NCBI RefSeq assembly: GCF_008373755.1
Contig: NZ_VUJV01000006.1
Span: 124,001-188,000, forward strand
Length of the DNA: 64,000 nucleotides
Origin: Nocardioides humilatus
GTDB taxonomy: Bacteria > Actinomycetota > Actinomycetes > Propionibacteriales > Nocardioidaceae
Reading direction: 5' to 3'
Part shown: piece after piece, positions 27,252 through 34,386 of the stretch
How the letters are laid out: every line of letters begins with the position of its first letter
How positions within the stretch are numbered: position 1 is the first letter of the stretch
Position numbers and translations under genes: made by a program
Notes under the pieces: model-generated
Told to the model about the DNA's origin: nothing
Database searches by the model: none
Seen by the model: only the letters and a program-made list of their open reading frames with translations

Positions 27252-27316
27252 ACTAGCCTGATGTCAAGTTCGATCGAGATGCCGTGGAAGCGGCGGACGA
27301 AGGAGGCGAAGAGTCG

Positions 27317-28837
27317 ATGACGACTTCGAGCACCGACCCGGTCATGGCGGTCCCCGAGGTGGACGGCACGGGCTGGAAGGACAAGAAGCGCTACCTGTGG
27401 CTGTTCGGCCTGGTCGTGCCGAGCATCGCGTTCCTCGCGTTCGCCGGCTACACGCTGCTGGGCTGGAGCGCTGCCCTGTGGTTGGGTCCGATCCTGGTCT
27501 TCGTGATCATCCCGATCCTCGACGTGGTGCTGGGTCTCGACTCCGAGAACCCGCCGGACGACCTGATCGAGGCGCTGGAGAACGACAAGTACTACCGGTG
27601 GATCACCTACGCCTACCTCCCGATCCAGTACGCCGGCCTGGTCGCTGCCATGGCGATGATCGCCGGGGTCAACCCGGTCACCTGGGTCGCCGACCTCGTC
27701 GGTGCCACGGGTTGGATCGCCGACACGCTGAGCCCGAAGCTGGTCGCTGACCTGAGCCTCTCGGTCGTCGACAAGGTCGGTCTCGCACTGTCGATCGGCT
27801 GCATCGCCGGCATCGGCATCAACACCGCCCACGAGCTGGGCCACAAGCGCGAGGCCAACGAGCGTTGGCTCTCGAAGATCGCCCTCGCACAGAGCTTCTA
27901 CGGCCACTTCTACATCGAGCACAACCGCGGTCACCACGTCCGCGTGGCCACGCCCGAGGACCCCGCGTCCTCGCGACTGGGCGAGAACTTCTACCAGTTC
28001 TGGCCCCGCACGGTCAGTGGCTCCTTGAAGAGCGCGTGGGAGCTGGAGTCCAAGCGCTACCGCCGCAAGGACACCCACCCGTTCCACCTGGGCAACGACG
28101 TGCTCAACGCCTGGCTGATGTCCGTGGTCCTCTTCGGTGGGCTGGTCGCCGTGTTCGGTTGGGGCATCGCGCCTTACCTCGTCCTGCAGGCCGTCGTGGG
28201 CTTCTCCCTCCTCGAGGTCGTCAACTTCCTCGAGCACTACGGGATGCTGCGCCAGAAGGTCGGTCCCGAGGGCAAGCAGCGCTACGAGCGGGTCAACCCG
28301 ACGCACTCGTGGAACAGCAACAACATCGTGACCAACGTGTTCCTCTACCACCTGCAGCGCCACAGCGACCACCACGCCAACCCGACCCGGCGCTACCAGA
28401 CGCTGCGCGCCTTCGACGAGTCGCCGACCCTGCCGATGGGCTACGCCGGCTGCATCGTGATGGCGCTCTTCCCGCCGGTCTGGCGAGCGGTGATGGACGA
28501 CAAGGTCGTCGCGCACCTCGGTGGCGACGTCACGCTGGCCAACATCGCGCCGCGCAAGCGTGCCAAGTACTTCGCCAAGTACGGCGCGGTGGAGCACGGC
28601 GTCCAGGTCGATGCCGACATCACCGTCCAGGACTTCCAGGTTGAAATCCTCGCGGCCAAGTGCCCGGGCTGCGGCTACGTCTACGAGGTCGCGGCGGGCA
28701 ACGAGCACGAGGGCTTCGCGGCTGGAACGGCCTGGACCGAGATCCCCGACGACTGGTGCTGCCCCGACTGCGGCGTCCGCGAGAAGGTCGACTTCGTCCC
28801 CGTCGACCCGGAGACGCTGGAGGTCCGCACCGGCTGA
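27317..28837 (+). CDS. alkB: Alkane 1-monooxygenase AlkB fused to rubredoxin
   Basis: Membrane di-iron hydroxylase that oxidises n-alkanes to 1-alcohols. Six membrane segments lie within residues 20-300. The eight-His cluster is present: HELGHK near 171, EHNRGHH near 203 followed by ATPEDPASS, and LQRHSDHH near 346; NTAHELGHKR is also conserved. From about 445 a complete rubredoxin domain follows, CPGCG-x(28)-CPDCG, giving the enzyme its own electron carrier, as in AlkB-Rub fusions of Dietzia, Nocardioides and Prauserella. The total is 506 residues. ATG 27317 is preferred, with AAGGAGG 10 bases upstream; a GTG at 27284 is in frame. No separate rubredoxin reductase is adjacent. Confidence 0.95.
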   Translation: MTTSSTDPVMAVPEVDGTGWKDKKRYLWLFGLVVPSIAFLAFAGYTLLGWSAALWLGPILVFVIIPILDVVLGLDSENPPDDLIEALENDKYYRWITYAYLPIQYAGLVAAMAMIAGVNPVTWVADLVGATGWIADTLSPKLVADLSLSVVDKVGLALSIGCIAGIGINTAHELGHKREANERWLSKIALAQSFYGHFYIEHNRGHHVRVATPEDPASSRLGENFYQFWPRTVSGSLKSAWELESKRYRRKDTHPFHLGNDVLNAWLMSVVLFGGLVAVFGWGIAPYLVLQAVVGFSLLEVVNFLEHYGMLRQKVGPEGKQRYERVNPTHSWNSNNIVTNVFLYHLQRHSDHHANPTRRYQTLRAFDESPTLPMGYAGCIVMALFPPVWRAVMDDKVVAHLGGDVTLANIAPRKRAKYFAKYGAVEHGVQVDADITVQDFQVEILAAKCPGCGYVYEVAAGNEHEGFAAGTAWTEIPDDWCCPDCGVREKVDFVPVDPETLEVRTG

Positions 28838-28874
28838 CGCCGGCTGAGACCGGGCCCTGAGGCAGAGTGCTGCC

Positions 28875-29759
28875 ATGAGGTTCGGACTGATCGGTACGGG
28901 GCCGTGGGCCGACAAGGTCCACGGCCCCGCACTGGCGCGCTTGGACGGCGTCGATCTCGTCGGGCTCTGGGGCCGGTCGCCGGAGCGGGCGTCGATGCTC
29001 GCGAGCAAGCTCGGGGTGCCTGCCTACCCCGACGTCGACGCGCTGATCGCGGACGTCGAGGCGGTCGCCTTCGCCGTACCGCCTGGCGTCCAGGCCGAGC
29101 TCGCGGCGCGGGCCGCGAGGGCCGGTCGGCACCTGCTCCTGGAGAAGCCGGTCGCCACCGATCCCGATCGCGCACGGAGCCTCCGTGACGCCGTCGACGG
29201 GTCGGGCGTCTCCTCGGTGGTGTTCTTCACCGACCGGTTCATCGGCTCTCAGCAGGCGTGGTTCGCCGAGGTCCAGCGCACGGGCGGCTGGCGGGGCGGC
29301 TGGCTGCGCTGGTTCAGTGCGTTGCACACGGACGGCAATCCGTTCGGCGCCTCGCAGTGGCGCCAGGAACAGGGCGCCTTGTGGGACATCGGCCCGCACG
29401 CCGTCTCGACCCTGTCGGCCGCACTCGGGCCCATCGAGTCCGTGCGCGCGAGCGGCGGTCCCGCCGACCTGGTCATCCTGACCTTCGCTCACGCTGGTGG
29501 AGCGACCAGCACAGCGACGCTGTCGGTCTTCGCGCCGCCCGCGGCCGCGGGCTTCGACGCCGCGGTGTGGGGTGATGCGGGCGTGCTGCCGATGCCGCCA
29601 CGGCCGGAGGGGGCGCTGCACGACGCGTTCGGTGAGGCGGTGCGTGAACTGGTGGCCGCGGCCGCTTCAGGCGCTCCTCATCCGCTGGGCATCGACTTCG
29701 GCGTCCAGGTCGTCGAGCTGCTGGCGGACGCCGCCGGTCAGCTCGCGGACGGCTGTTAA
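28875..29759 (+). CDS. Gfo/Idh/MocA-family oxidoreductase
   Basis: NAD(P)-dependent oxidoreductase of 294 residues. The N-terminal Rossmann fold begins MRFGLIGTGPWADKVHGPAL with a GxGxxA-like dinucleotide loop, and the conserved EKPVATDP (EKP) motif lies near residue 92, with the Lys typically catalytic. The C-terminal half is a beta-sheet substrate domain with GALWDIGPHAVSTLSA. The substrate, usually a sugar or inositol derivative, cannot be inferred. It follows alkB by about 37 bases in the same direction and may be read through from it. Confidence 0.88.
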   Translation: MRFGLIGTGPWADKVHGPALARLDGVDLVGLWGRSPERASMLASKLGVPAYPDVDALIADVEAVAFAVPPGVQAELAARAARAGRHLLLEKPVATDPDRARSLRDAVDGSGVSSVVFFTDRFIGSQQAWFAEVQRTGGWRGGWLRWFSALHTDGNPFGASQWRQEQGALWDIGPHAVSTLSAALGPIESVRASGGPADLVILTFAHAGGATSTATLSVFAPPAAAGFDAAVWGDAGVLPMPPRPEGALHDAFGEAVRELVAAAASGAPHPLGIDFGVQVVELLADAAGQLADGC

Positions 29760-29766
29760 CGCACAC

Positions 29767-29802
29767 GTAACACAAGCGATGAGCCTGTTACGAGGACGAA
29801 AC
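29767..29802 (+). promoter_or_regulatory. GlnR-like box upstream of amt
   Basis: GTTAC (29787-29791), six bases, GAAAC (29798-29802) matches the actinobacterial GlnR half-box gTnAC-n6-GaAAC exactly. A further GTAAC lies at 29767-29771, 20 bases upstream instead of the canonical 22. The site is 23-58 bases before the amt start. GlnR would activate amt-glnK under nitrogen limitation. Confidence 0.65.
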
Positions 29803-29824
29803 ACGCGCCCCCGAATCTGTTCCG

Positions 29825-31120
29825 GTGAATCCGACTGCCGCAGGTGACACCGCCTGGTTGCTCACGTCCTCCGCCCTCGTGCTCCTGATGGCGCCAGGGT
29901 TGGCGTTCTTCTACGGCGGCATGGTGCGCGCCAAGAGCGTCCTCAACATGATGATGATGGTCTTCGGCGCGCTCGCCGTCGTGACCGTCGTGTGGGTCAT
30001 CGTCGGCTACTCGATCGCCTTCGGCGACGACGTCGTCGGTGGCCTCTTCGGCGATCCGACGCAGTACCTCTTCTTCGACGGCTTGGTCGATGTCGAGAGC
30101 GTGGAGCTGCCGACGATCCTCTTCGCGATCTTCCAGGGCCTGTTCGCCGTGATCACCGTCGCGCTGATCGCTGGCGCGATCGCCGACCGCACCCGTTTCG
30201 GCACCTGGCTGGTCTTCTGCGCCGTGTGGACGGTCCTGGTCTACGCGCCCGTCGCGCACTGGATCTTCGACTTCAGCTCGGACGGTCATGTGGGTGGCTG
30301 GATGGCCAACCAGCTGCACGCCCTCGACTTCGCGGGCGGCACCGCGGTCGAGATCAACTCCGGTGCGGCCGGCCTGGCTGCGGCGCTGGTGCTCGGCCAG
30401 CGCCTGGGCTTCGGCCGTGAGCCGATGAAGCCCCACAACCTGACCCTGGTCATGATCGGCGCCGGCCTCCTGTGGTTCGGGTGGTTCGGCTTCAACGCCG
30501 GCTCGGCGCTCGGTGCCAACGGGCTCGCTGCCGTCGCCTTCGTCAACACCCTGCTCGCCGGTTGCACCGGCCTGCTCGCCTGGCTCGCCGTCGAGCGCGT
30601 CCGCGACGGCCACGCAACGTCGTTCGGCGCGGCATCGGGCGCGGTCGCCGGCCTGGTCGCGATCACGCCGTCCTGCGGCACGGTGACGCCGCTCGGGGCG
30701 ATGGTCATCGGCATTGCCGCGGGTGCGATCTGTGCGGTCGCCGTCGGTCTCAAGTACCGGTTCGGCTACGACGACTCGCTCGACGTCGTCGGCGTCCACC
30801 TCGTCGGCGGCCTCGTCGGCACCATCCTGATCGGCTTCCTGGCTTCCTCCGACGTGACGTCGGTCGACGGCCTCCTCTACGGCGGGGGAGCCGACCAGCT
30901 CGGCAAGCAGCTGGTGGCGGCCGGGGCCACCCTGGTCTTCTCCTTCACCATGACCGCGGCGATCGTCTGGATCCTCGACAAGACGATGGGCTTCCGGGTC
31001 GATGCGGACCACGAGTCCTCCGGCGTCGACCTGGTGATCCACGCGGAGACCGCCTATGACCTGCACGCCGCCGCCGGCGGCGGCGGCCGTCCTCACTTCG
31101 GTGGCGGCGGACCCAACTGA
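29825..31120 (+). CDS. amt: Ammonium transporter
   Basis: AmtB-type ammonium channel of 431 residues with eleven membrane segments. Diagnostic elements: ALVLLMAPGLAFFYGGMVRAKSVLNMMMM at the first helices, the FDFSSDGHVGGW and DFAGGTAVEINSG block, the pore His in ELGR-like and VGVHLVGG regions (DVVGVHLVGGLVGT), and ACTPSCG-like ITPSCGTVTPLG. It imports ammonium under nitrogen limitation and is blocked by its PII partner. The start is GTG 29825; there is no strong ribosome site. glnK follows after 17 bases. A GlnR-like box lies just upstream. Confidence 0.95.
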   Translation: MNPTAAGDTAWLLTSSALVLLMAPGLAFFYGGMVRAKSVLNMMMMVFGALAVVTVVWVIVGYSIAFGDDVVGGLFGDPTQYLFFDGLVDVESVELPTILFAIFQGLFAVITVALIAGAIADRTRFGTWLVFCAVWTVLVYAPVAHWIFDFSSDGHVGGWMANQLHALDFAGGTAVEINSGAAGLAAALVLGQRLGFGREPMKPHNLTLVMIGAGLLWFGWFGFNAGSALGANGLAAVAFVNTLLAGCTGLLAWLAVERVRDGHATSFGAASGAVAGLVAITPSCGTVTPLGAMVIGIAAGAICAVAVGLKYRFGYDDSLDVVGVHLVGGLVGTILIGFLASSDVTSVDGLLYGGGADQLGKQLVAAGATLVFSFTMTAAIVWILDKTMGFRVDADHESSGVDLVIHAETAYDLHAAAGGGGRPHFGGGGPN

Positions 31121-31137
31121 AGCGACAGGATCACGCC

Positions 31138-31476
31138 ATGAAGATGATCACCGCCGTCATCCGTCCCCACCGTTGGGAGACTGTGCGCGAGGCGCTCGAG
31201 CTGCTCGGGGTCACGGGCATGACCCTCACCGAGGTCAGTGGCTACGGCCGCCAGAAGGGCCACACCGAGGTCTACCGCGGTGCCGAGTACGACGTGCTGC
31301 TCGTCCCCAAGGTCCGCATCGAGATCGTCACCGAGGACCCCGAGGTCGACCAGATCGTCGAGACCATCCGCAACTCCGCAGCCACGGGCAAGATCGGCGA
31401 CGGCAAGATCTGGGTCAGCCCGATCGAGTCGGTCCACCGGGTGCGCACGGGGGAGAGCGGCGCCGCCGCGATCTGA
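31138..31476 (+). CDS. glnK: PII nitrogen regulatory protein GlnK
   Basis: Trimeric PII signal protein of 112 residues, controlling Amt and sensing ATP/ADP and 2-oxoglutarate. The T-loop carries the conserved Tyr51 in YRGAEYDVLLVPK, the residue that is uridylylated in proteobacteria and adenylylated in actinobacteria. The B-loop ATGKIGDGKIWV and C-loop are intact. It sits directly after amt. A glnD gene usually follows in actinobacteria (amt-glnK-glnD), but here a VOC-family gene comes next, so glnD must be elsewhere or absent. Confidence 0.96.
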   Translation: MKMITAVIRPHRWETVREALELLGVTGMTLTEVSGYGRQKGHTEVYRGAEYDVLLVPKVRIEIVTEDPEVDQIVETIRNSAATGKIGDGKIWVSPIESVHRVRTGESGAAAI

Positions 31477-31494
31477 TCCCTCTAGGGTCAGCGC

Positions 31495-31983
31495 ATGACC
31501 ATCGCCTCCGGTCCGATCATCCAGGTGTGCTGGGTGGTCGAGGACATCGCTGCTGCCGAGACCTTCCACCGCGAGCACTTCGGCGCTGGGCCGTTCCTGC
31601 GGATCCCCGACGTGAGGTTCGGTCCTGAGGAGGCGACCTACCGTGGGCAGCCGGCCGACTTCACCGCACACGTCTCGATGGCCTACATCGGCGACCTCCA
31701 GCTGGAGCTGATCCAGCCGGTGGCGGGGGAGTCCATCTACACCGAGTTCCTCGCCCGATCAGGGCCTGGACTGCACCACATCTGCTTCGAGACGCCCGAC
31801 CTGGCCGCATCGATCGAGCGTGCTCGAGCGGCGGGGATGGAGATCGTGCAGCAGGGTGTCATGGGTGGCGGGATGATGTCGTTCGCCTACGTCGACGGCG
31901 CCGGTTGGGGTGCGCCGTACGTCGAGCTCGCCGAGCTCGGCGACGACATCCGGGCGCTCTACGCCTCCATCAAGGCGCGCTAG
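31495..31983 (+). CDS. VOC-family (glyoxalase-like) protein
   Basis: Protein of 162 residues with two beta-alpha-beta-beta-beta modules of the VOC superfamily. Metal-ligand-type residues are in IIQVCWVVEDIAAAETF, LQLELIQPV, LHHICFETPDL and PYVELAEL. The second-half pattern LHHIxF resembles methylmalonyl-CoA epimerases and related lyases, but the first metal His is replaced, so no activity is assigned. It begins 18 bases after glnK and may be transcribed with it by read-through. Confidence 0.8.
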   Translation: MTIASGPIIQVCWVVEDIAAAETFHREHFGAGPFLRIPDVRFGPEEATYRGQPADFTAHVSMAYIGDLQLELIQPVAGESIYTEFLARSGPGLHHICFETPDLAASIERARAAGMEIVQQGVMGGGMMSFAYVDGAGWGAPYVELAELGDDIRALYASIKAR

Positions 31984-31986
31984 CAA

Positions 31987-32006
31987 TTACTACAGCACTG
32001 TAGTAA
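31987..32006 (+). promoter_or_regulatory. BlaI/MecI-type operator upstream of a small membrane protein
   Basis: Perfect inverted repeat TTACTACAG-CA-CTGTAGTAA, ending 11 bases before the ATG at 32018. The core TACTACA/TGTAGTA is the type bound by BlaI/MecI/CopY-family repressors. The right arm contains TAGTAA, a plausible -10, which would place the transcript start at or next to the ATG (leaderless mRNA) and let a repressor block it. Confidence 0.6.
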
Positions 32007-32017
32007 GTTCCGCGGTC

Positions 32018-32263
32018 ATGGAGACGGAGACCAGGGCCGCCGCTGCGACGGACGACAAGCCGATGACGCTGGGTGAGTGGATCAGCGCGGCCGGATTCAT
32101 CCTCGCGTTCTACGTGCTGATCGGTCTGTTCTGGGCCGACGGTCACGCCGACACGGTCCATGCGATCGGCATCGAGAAGATGGCGACCTACGCGCTACAC
32201 GTCGCGGCGTGGCCGGCGCTGATCTTCTTCGACTTCGACGTCTTCGGCATCCACCTCACCTGA
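32018..32263 (+). CDS. Small membrane protein (81 residues) under a palindromic operator
   Basis: Begins METETRAAAATDDKPMTLGEW, then two hydrophobic helices at about 24-42 and 55-72, with IGLFWADGHADTVH between them. No known domain is recognised. No ribosome site is visible; the GTC directly before ATG and the position of the operator suggest a leaderless transcript. The presence of a BlaI-type palindrome points to regulation by cell-envelope or copper stress, but the regulator is not in the window. Confidence 0.65.
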   Translation: METETRAAAATDDKPMTLGEWISAAGFILAFYVLIGLFWADGHADTVHAIGIEKMATYALHVAAWPALIFFDFDVFGIHLT

Positions 32264-32282
32264 GCCGGGGATGGCGCCGTCG

Positions 32283-32735
32283 TCAGCGGCGCGTGAGGAC
32301 CACGATCGGCAGCGGCCGCTCGGTGCGGGTGCGGTACTTCGCGAACGTGCCGCGGTTGGCCTTGTTGCAGAGGGCGAAGAGCCGCTCGTAGTCCGGGTCG
32401 TCGGTGCGTACGACGCTCGCCGTCACCGCTGATCGTCGTACGCCGACCTGGATCTCGACCTCCGGCTTCGCCTCGAGGTTGAGGATCCAGGCGGGGTCGC
32501 GCCGGTGGCCGCCGTTGGACCCGACGACCAGGTGCCGGCCGGCGTCCTTCGCATAGACGAGCGCCGTGGTGCGGGTCTGGCCGGTCTTGCGGCCGGTCGT
32601 GCGCAGCAGCAGCGTCGGCATGCCGGCGAGGAGCCGGTGGCCGAGCACGCCGTGGCTCTTCTCGTAGACGGCCTGGTGGGCGTCGAGCGTCTTGAGGAAG
32701 ACGTCGCGCTGGCTGGGCAGCGAGGGGAGCTTCAT
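32283..32735 (-). CDS. Deazaflavin (F420)-dependent nitroreductase-family protein
   Basis: Protein of 150 residues of the DUF385/Ddn-like family, split-barrel flavin-type oxidoreductases using F420H2 in actinobacteria. Diagnostic residues: LLRTTGRKTGQTRTTALVY and the F420-binding VVGSNGGHRRDPAWILNLEAKPEVEIQVG. The C-terminal part ends RPLPIVVLTRR. The substrate is unknown; relatives reduce quinones or nitro compounds. It converges with the small membrane protein gene. Confidence 0.88.
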   Translation of the reverse strand: MKLPSLPSQRDVFLKTLDAHQAVYEKSHGVLGHRLLAGMPTLLLRTTGRKTGQTRTTALVYAKDAGRHLVVGSNGGHRRDPAWILNLEAKPEVEIQVGVRRSAVTASVVRTDDPDYERLFALCNKANRGTFAKYRTRTERPLPIVVLTRR

Positions 32736-32818
32736 GAGGTGAGCATGGCACCGACGATCGTCCCTCTCGCCCTGCGGATGATTCTGTGGAATTCTCGAGG
32801 AGAGACCAAGGGGATGCC

Positions 32819-33739
32819 ATGCCCGGACGGATGATCACTACCGCAACCCTCCTCGCCGCACTCGTCGCGGCCCAATTCGGCCACGCGCGCGCCGACGTCG
32901 CTGCCGCCAAGCCCCCACAACCCGGCCGCGGGATGGTCGCAGACTCGATGTGGGTCGGCACCACCGTCGCCCAGGCCGATGGCCTCGCGGTCGACGTCGA
33001 CGGCGATGGCGATCGTGACAACGCCATGGGCCGGGCGATGGCGGCGCTGTCGGGGGCGGGCTTGGCCGTCGACGACGTGTTGGCGGCAGACCTGGCACAC
33101 GGCGACATCGTGATGCTGCACTCGTTGCGGACCGCTTCGCTGGCCGACTCGAATGCCGCTCACTGGCAGGTCTGGTACGGCGATCCGACGCCCGATCCGG
33201 ACCTTTCGGGTGCTGGGACGTTCGTGCTGCCCAGTGACCAGCTGCACTCCCGGCGGCTGGCGGCCGTCATCCAGGACCACATCGTGAAGACGGTCCCGGG
33301 CCGGGTCCCGGTCCGCCTCGACTTCGGCACCGGGCCGTTCCGGCTCCGGCTGACCAAGGCCGTGATCGCCGCCAAGTGTTTTCGGCGCGGCTGCATCGGT
33401 GGGCAGATCAACGGTGGCATCAGCGCCGCGCGATTCGACGCGATCGTCGTGCCGAAGTTCGCTGAGTTCTTCCAAGTCGTCGTCGATCGTGACTGCCCCG
33501 GCCCGGGACCGGCCTCCTGCAGCGGGCCCGGCGCCACCGTTCAACAGCTCTTCGACGCCGACGACGATCTGGTCGTCACGGCGGACGAGCTCCGTAGCAA
33601 CGCGCTTTTCAGCGGGGTGTTCCTGCCTGATGTCGACCTCGTCGGGGCCGACGGCCTGCCCGGCAGTGACGGAGTCAACGACGGGATCTCCGTCGCCGTC
33701 GGCTTCACCACCGCGCAGGCGACCCTGGTGAGCCCCTGA
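32819..33739 (+). CDS. Secreted protein with EF-hand-like calcium motifs
   Basis: Exported protein of 306 residues of unknown function. Signal peptide about 1-24 (MITTATLLAALVAAQFGHARA). Two calcium-loop-like sequences are visible: DVDGDGDRDNAMG near residue 60 and DADDDLVVTADEL near 243, the second matching the EF-hand spacing with acidic residues at 1, 3, 5 and 12. Four cysteines occur in the second half (CFRRGC, and C-P-G-P-G-P-ASC). ATG 32819 has AAGGGG 6 bases before it. No family recognised; binding of calcium is inference. Confidence 0.7.
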   Translation: MPGRMITTATLLAALVAAQFGHARADVAAAKPPQPGRGMVADSMWVGTTVAQADGLAVDVDGDGDRDNAMGRAMAALSGAGLAVDDVLAADLAHGDIVMLHSLRTASLADSNAAHWQVWYGDPTPDPDLSGAGTFVLPSDQLHSRRLAAVIQDHIVKTVPGRVPVRLDFGTGPFRLRLTKAVIAAKCFRRGCIGGQINGGISAARFDAIVVPKFAEFFQVVVDRDCPGPGPASCSGPGATVQQLFDADDDLVVTADELRSNALFSGVFLPDVDLVGADGLPGSDGVNDGISVAVGFTTAQATLVSP

Positions 33740-33795
33740 GACCTGAGCGACTGCGGGCCATTCCCAACGGACGCGGATCAGAGCATCCTGTGCCC

Positions 33796-34386
33796 ATGGC
33801 GGACACCGCGGCACCTCCCACCGCGCCGAAGAGCATGGCTGTCCCGCTGACCGCGTTCGCGGTCGGTGGAGTGGTGGCCCTGCTCCTCGGCATCTTCAGC
33901 AAGGTGCACGACCCGACGCTCGATGGCACCACGACCCTCGGCTACAGCAACGTGCTCGCGATGAAGACGGTGGTCGCCGTCGTGATCGGGGTGCTGGCGG
34001 TCGGTCAGGTGATCGGAGCGCTCTGGATCTACGGCAAGCTCCCGATCAAGGCGCCGAGCTGGCTCGGCAAGGCGCACCGGGCGGGAGGCACGCTGGTCCT
34101 GCTGCTCTCCGTCTTCGTCGGCTACCACTGCCTGTGGTCCGTCGGCTGGGAGACCGGCGTCACCGACACCGGCTATCACGTGCCGGCGCGGACGATCGTG
34201 CACGAGATCCTCGGGTGCATCGTGTTCGGCGCGATCGTGGTCAAGATCGTCGCCGTACGTTCGAAGCGCGCACCCGGTTGGTTCCTCCCGCTCGCCGGTG
34301 GGCTGCTCTTCACGCTGCTCATCGCCGCGGTGCTGACCTCGGCCGCCTACTACATCGGCGACAACGGTTGGCCGAGCCGCGCCTGA
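33796..34386 (+). CDS. DUF6529-like / cytochrome b561-like membrane protein
   Basis: Membrane protein of 196 residues with about five helices. Histidines HRAGG near the third helix, GYHCLWS, and TIVHEILGC are placed as in heme-binding b561-type four-helix proteins, suggesting possible heme coordination. The family resembles a domain of unknown function seen in actinobacteria. Starts at ATG 33796 or a GTG 6 bases upstream. Its TGA overlaps the next ATG by one base (TGATG), coupling it to the hydrolase-cyclase fusion. Confidence 0.7.
   Translation: MADTAAPPTAPKSMAVPLTAFAVGGVVALLLGIFSKVHDPTLDGTTTLGYSNVLAMKTVVAVVIGVLAVGQVIGALWIYGKLPIKAPSWLGKAHRAGGTLVLLLSVFVGYHCLWSVGWETGVTDTGYHVPARTIVHEILGCIVFGAIVVKIVAVRSKRAPGWFLPLAGGLLFTLLIAAVLTSAAYYIGDNGWPSRA

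Noticed and set aside
27233-29008. 591-residue minus-strand open frame across alkB
   Set aside because: Antisense to alkB, acidic/basic low-complexity product, no domain.
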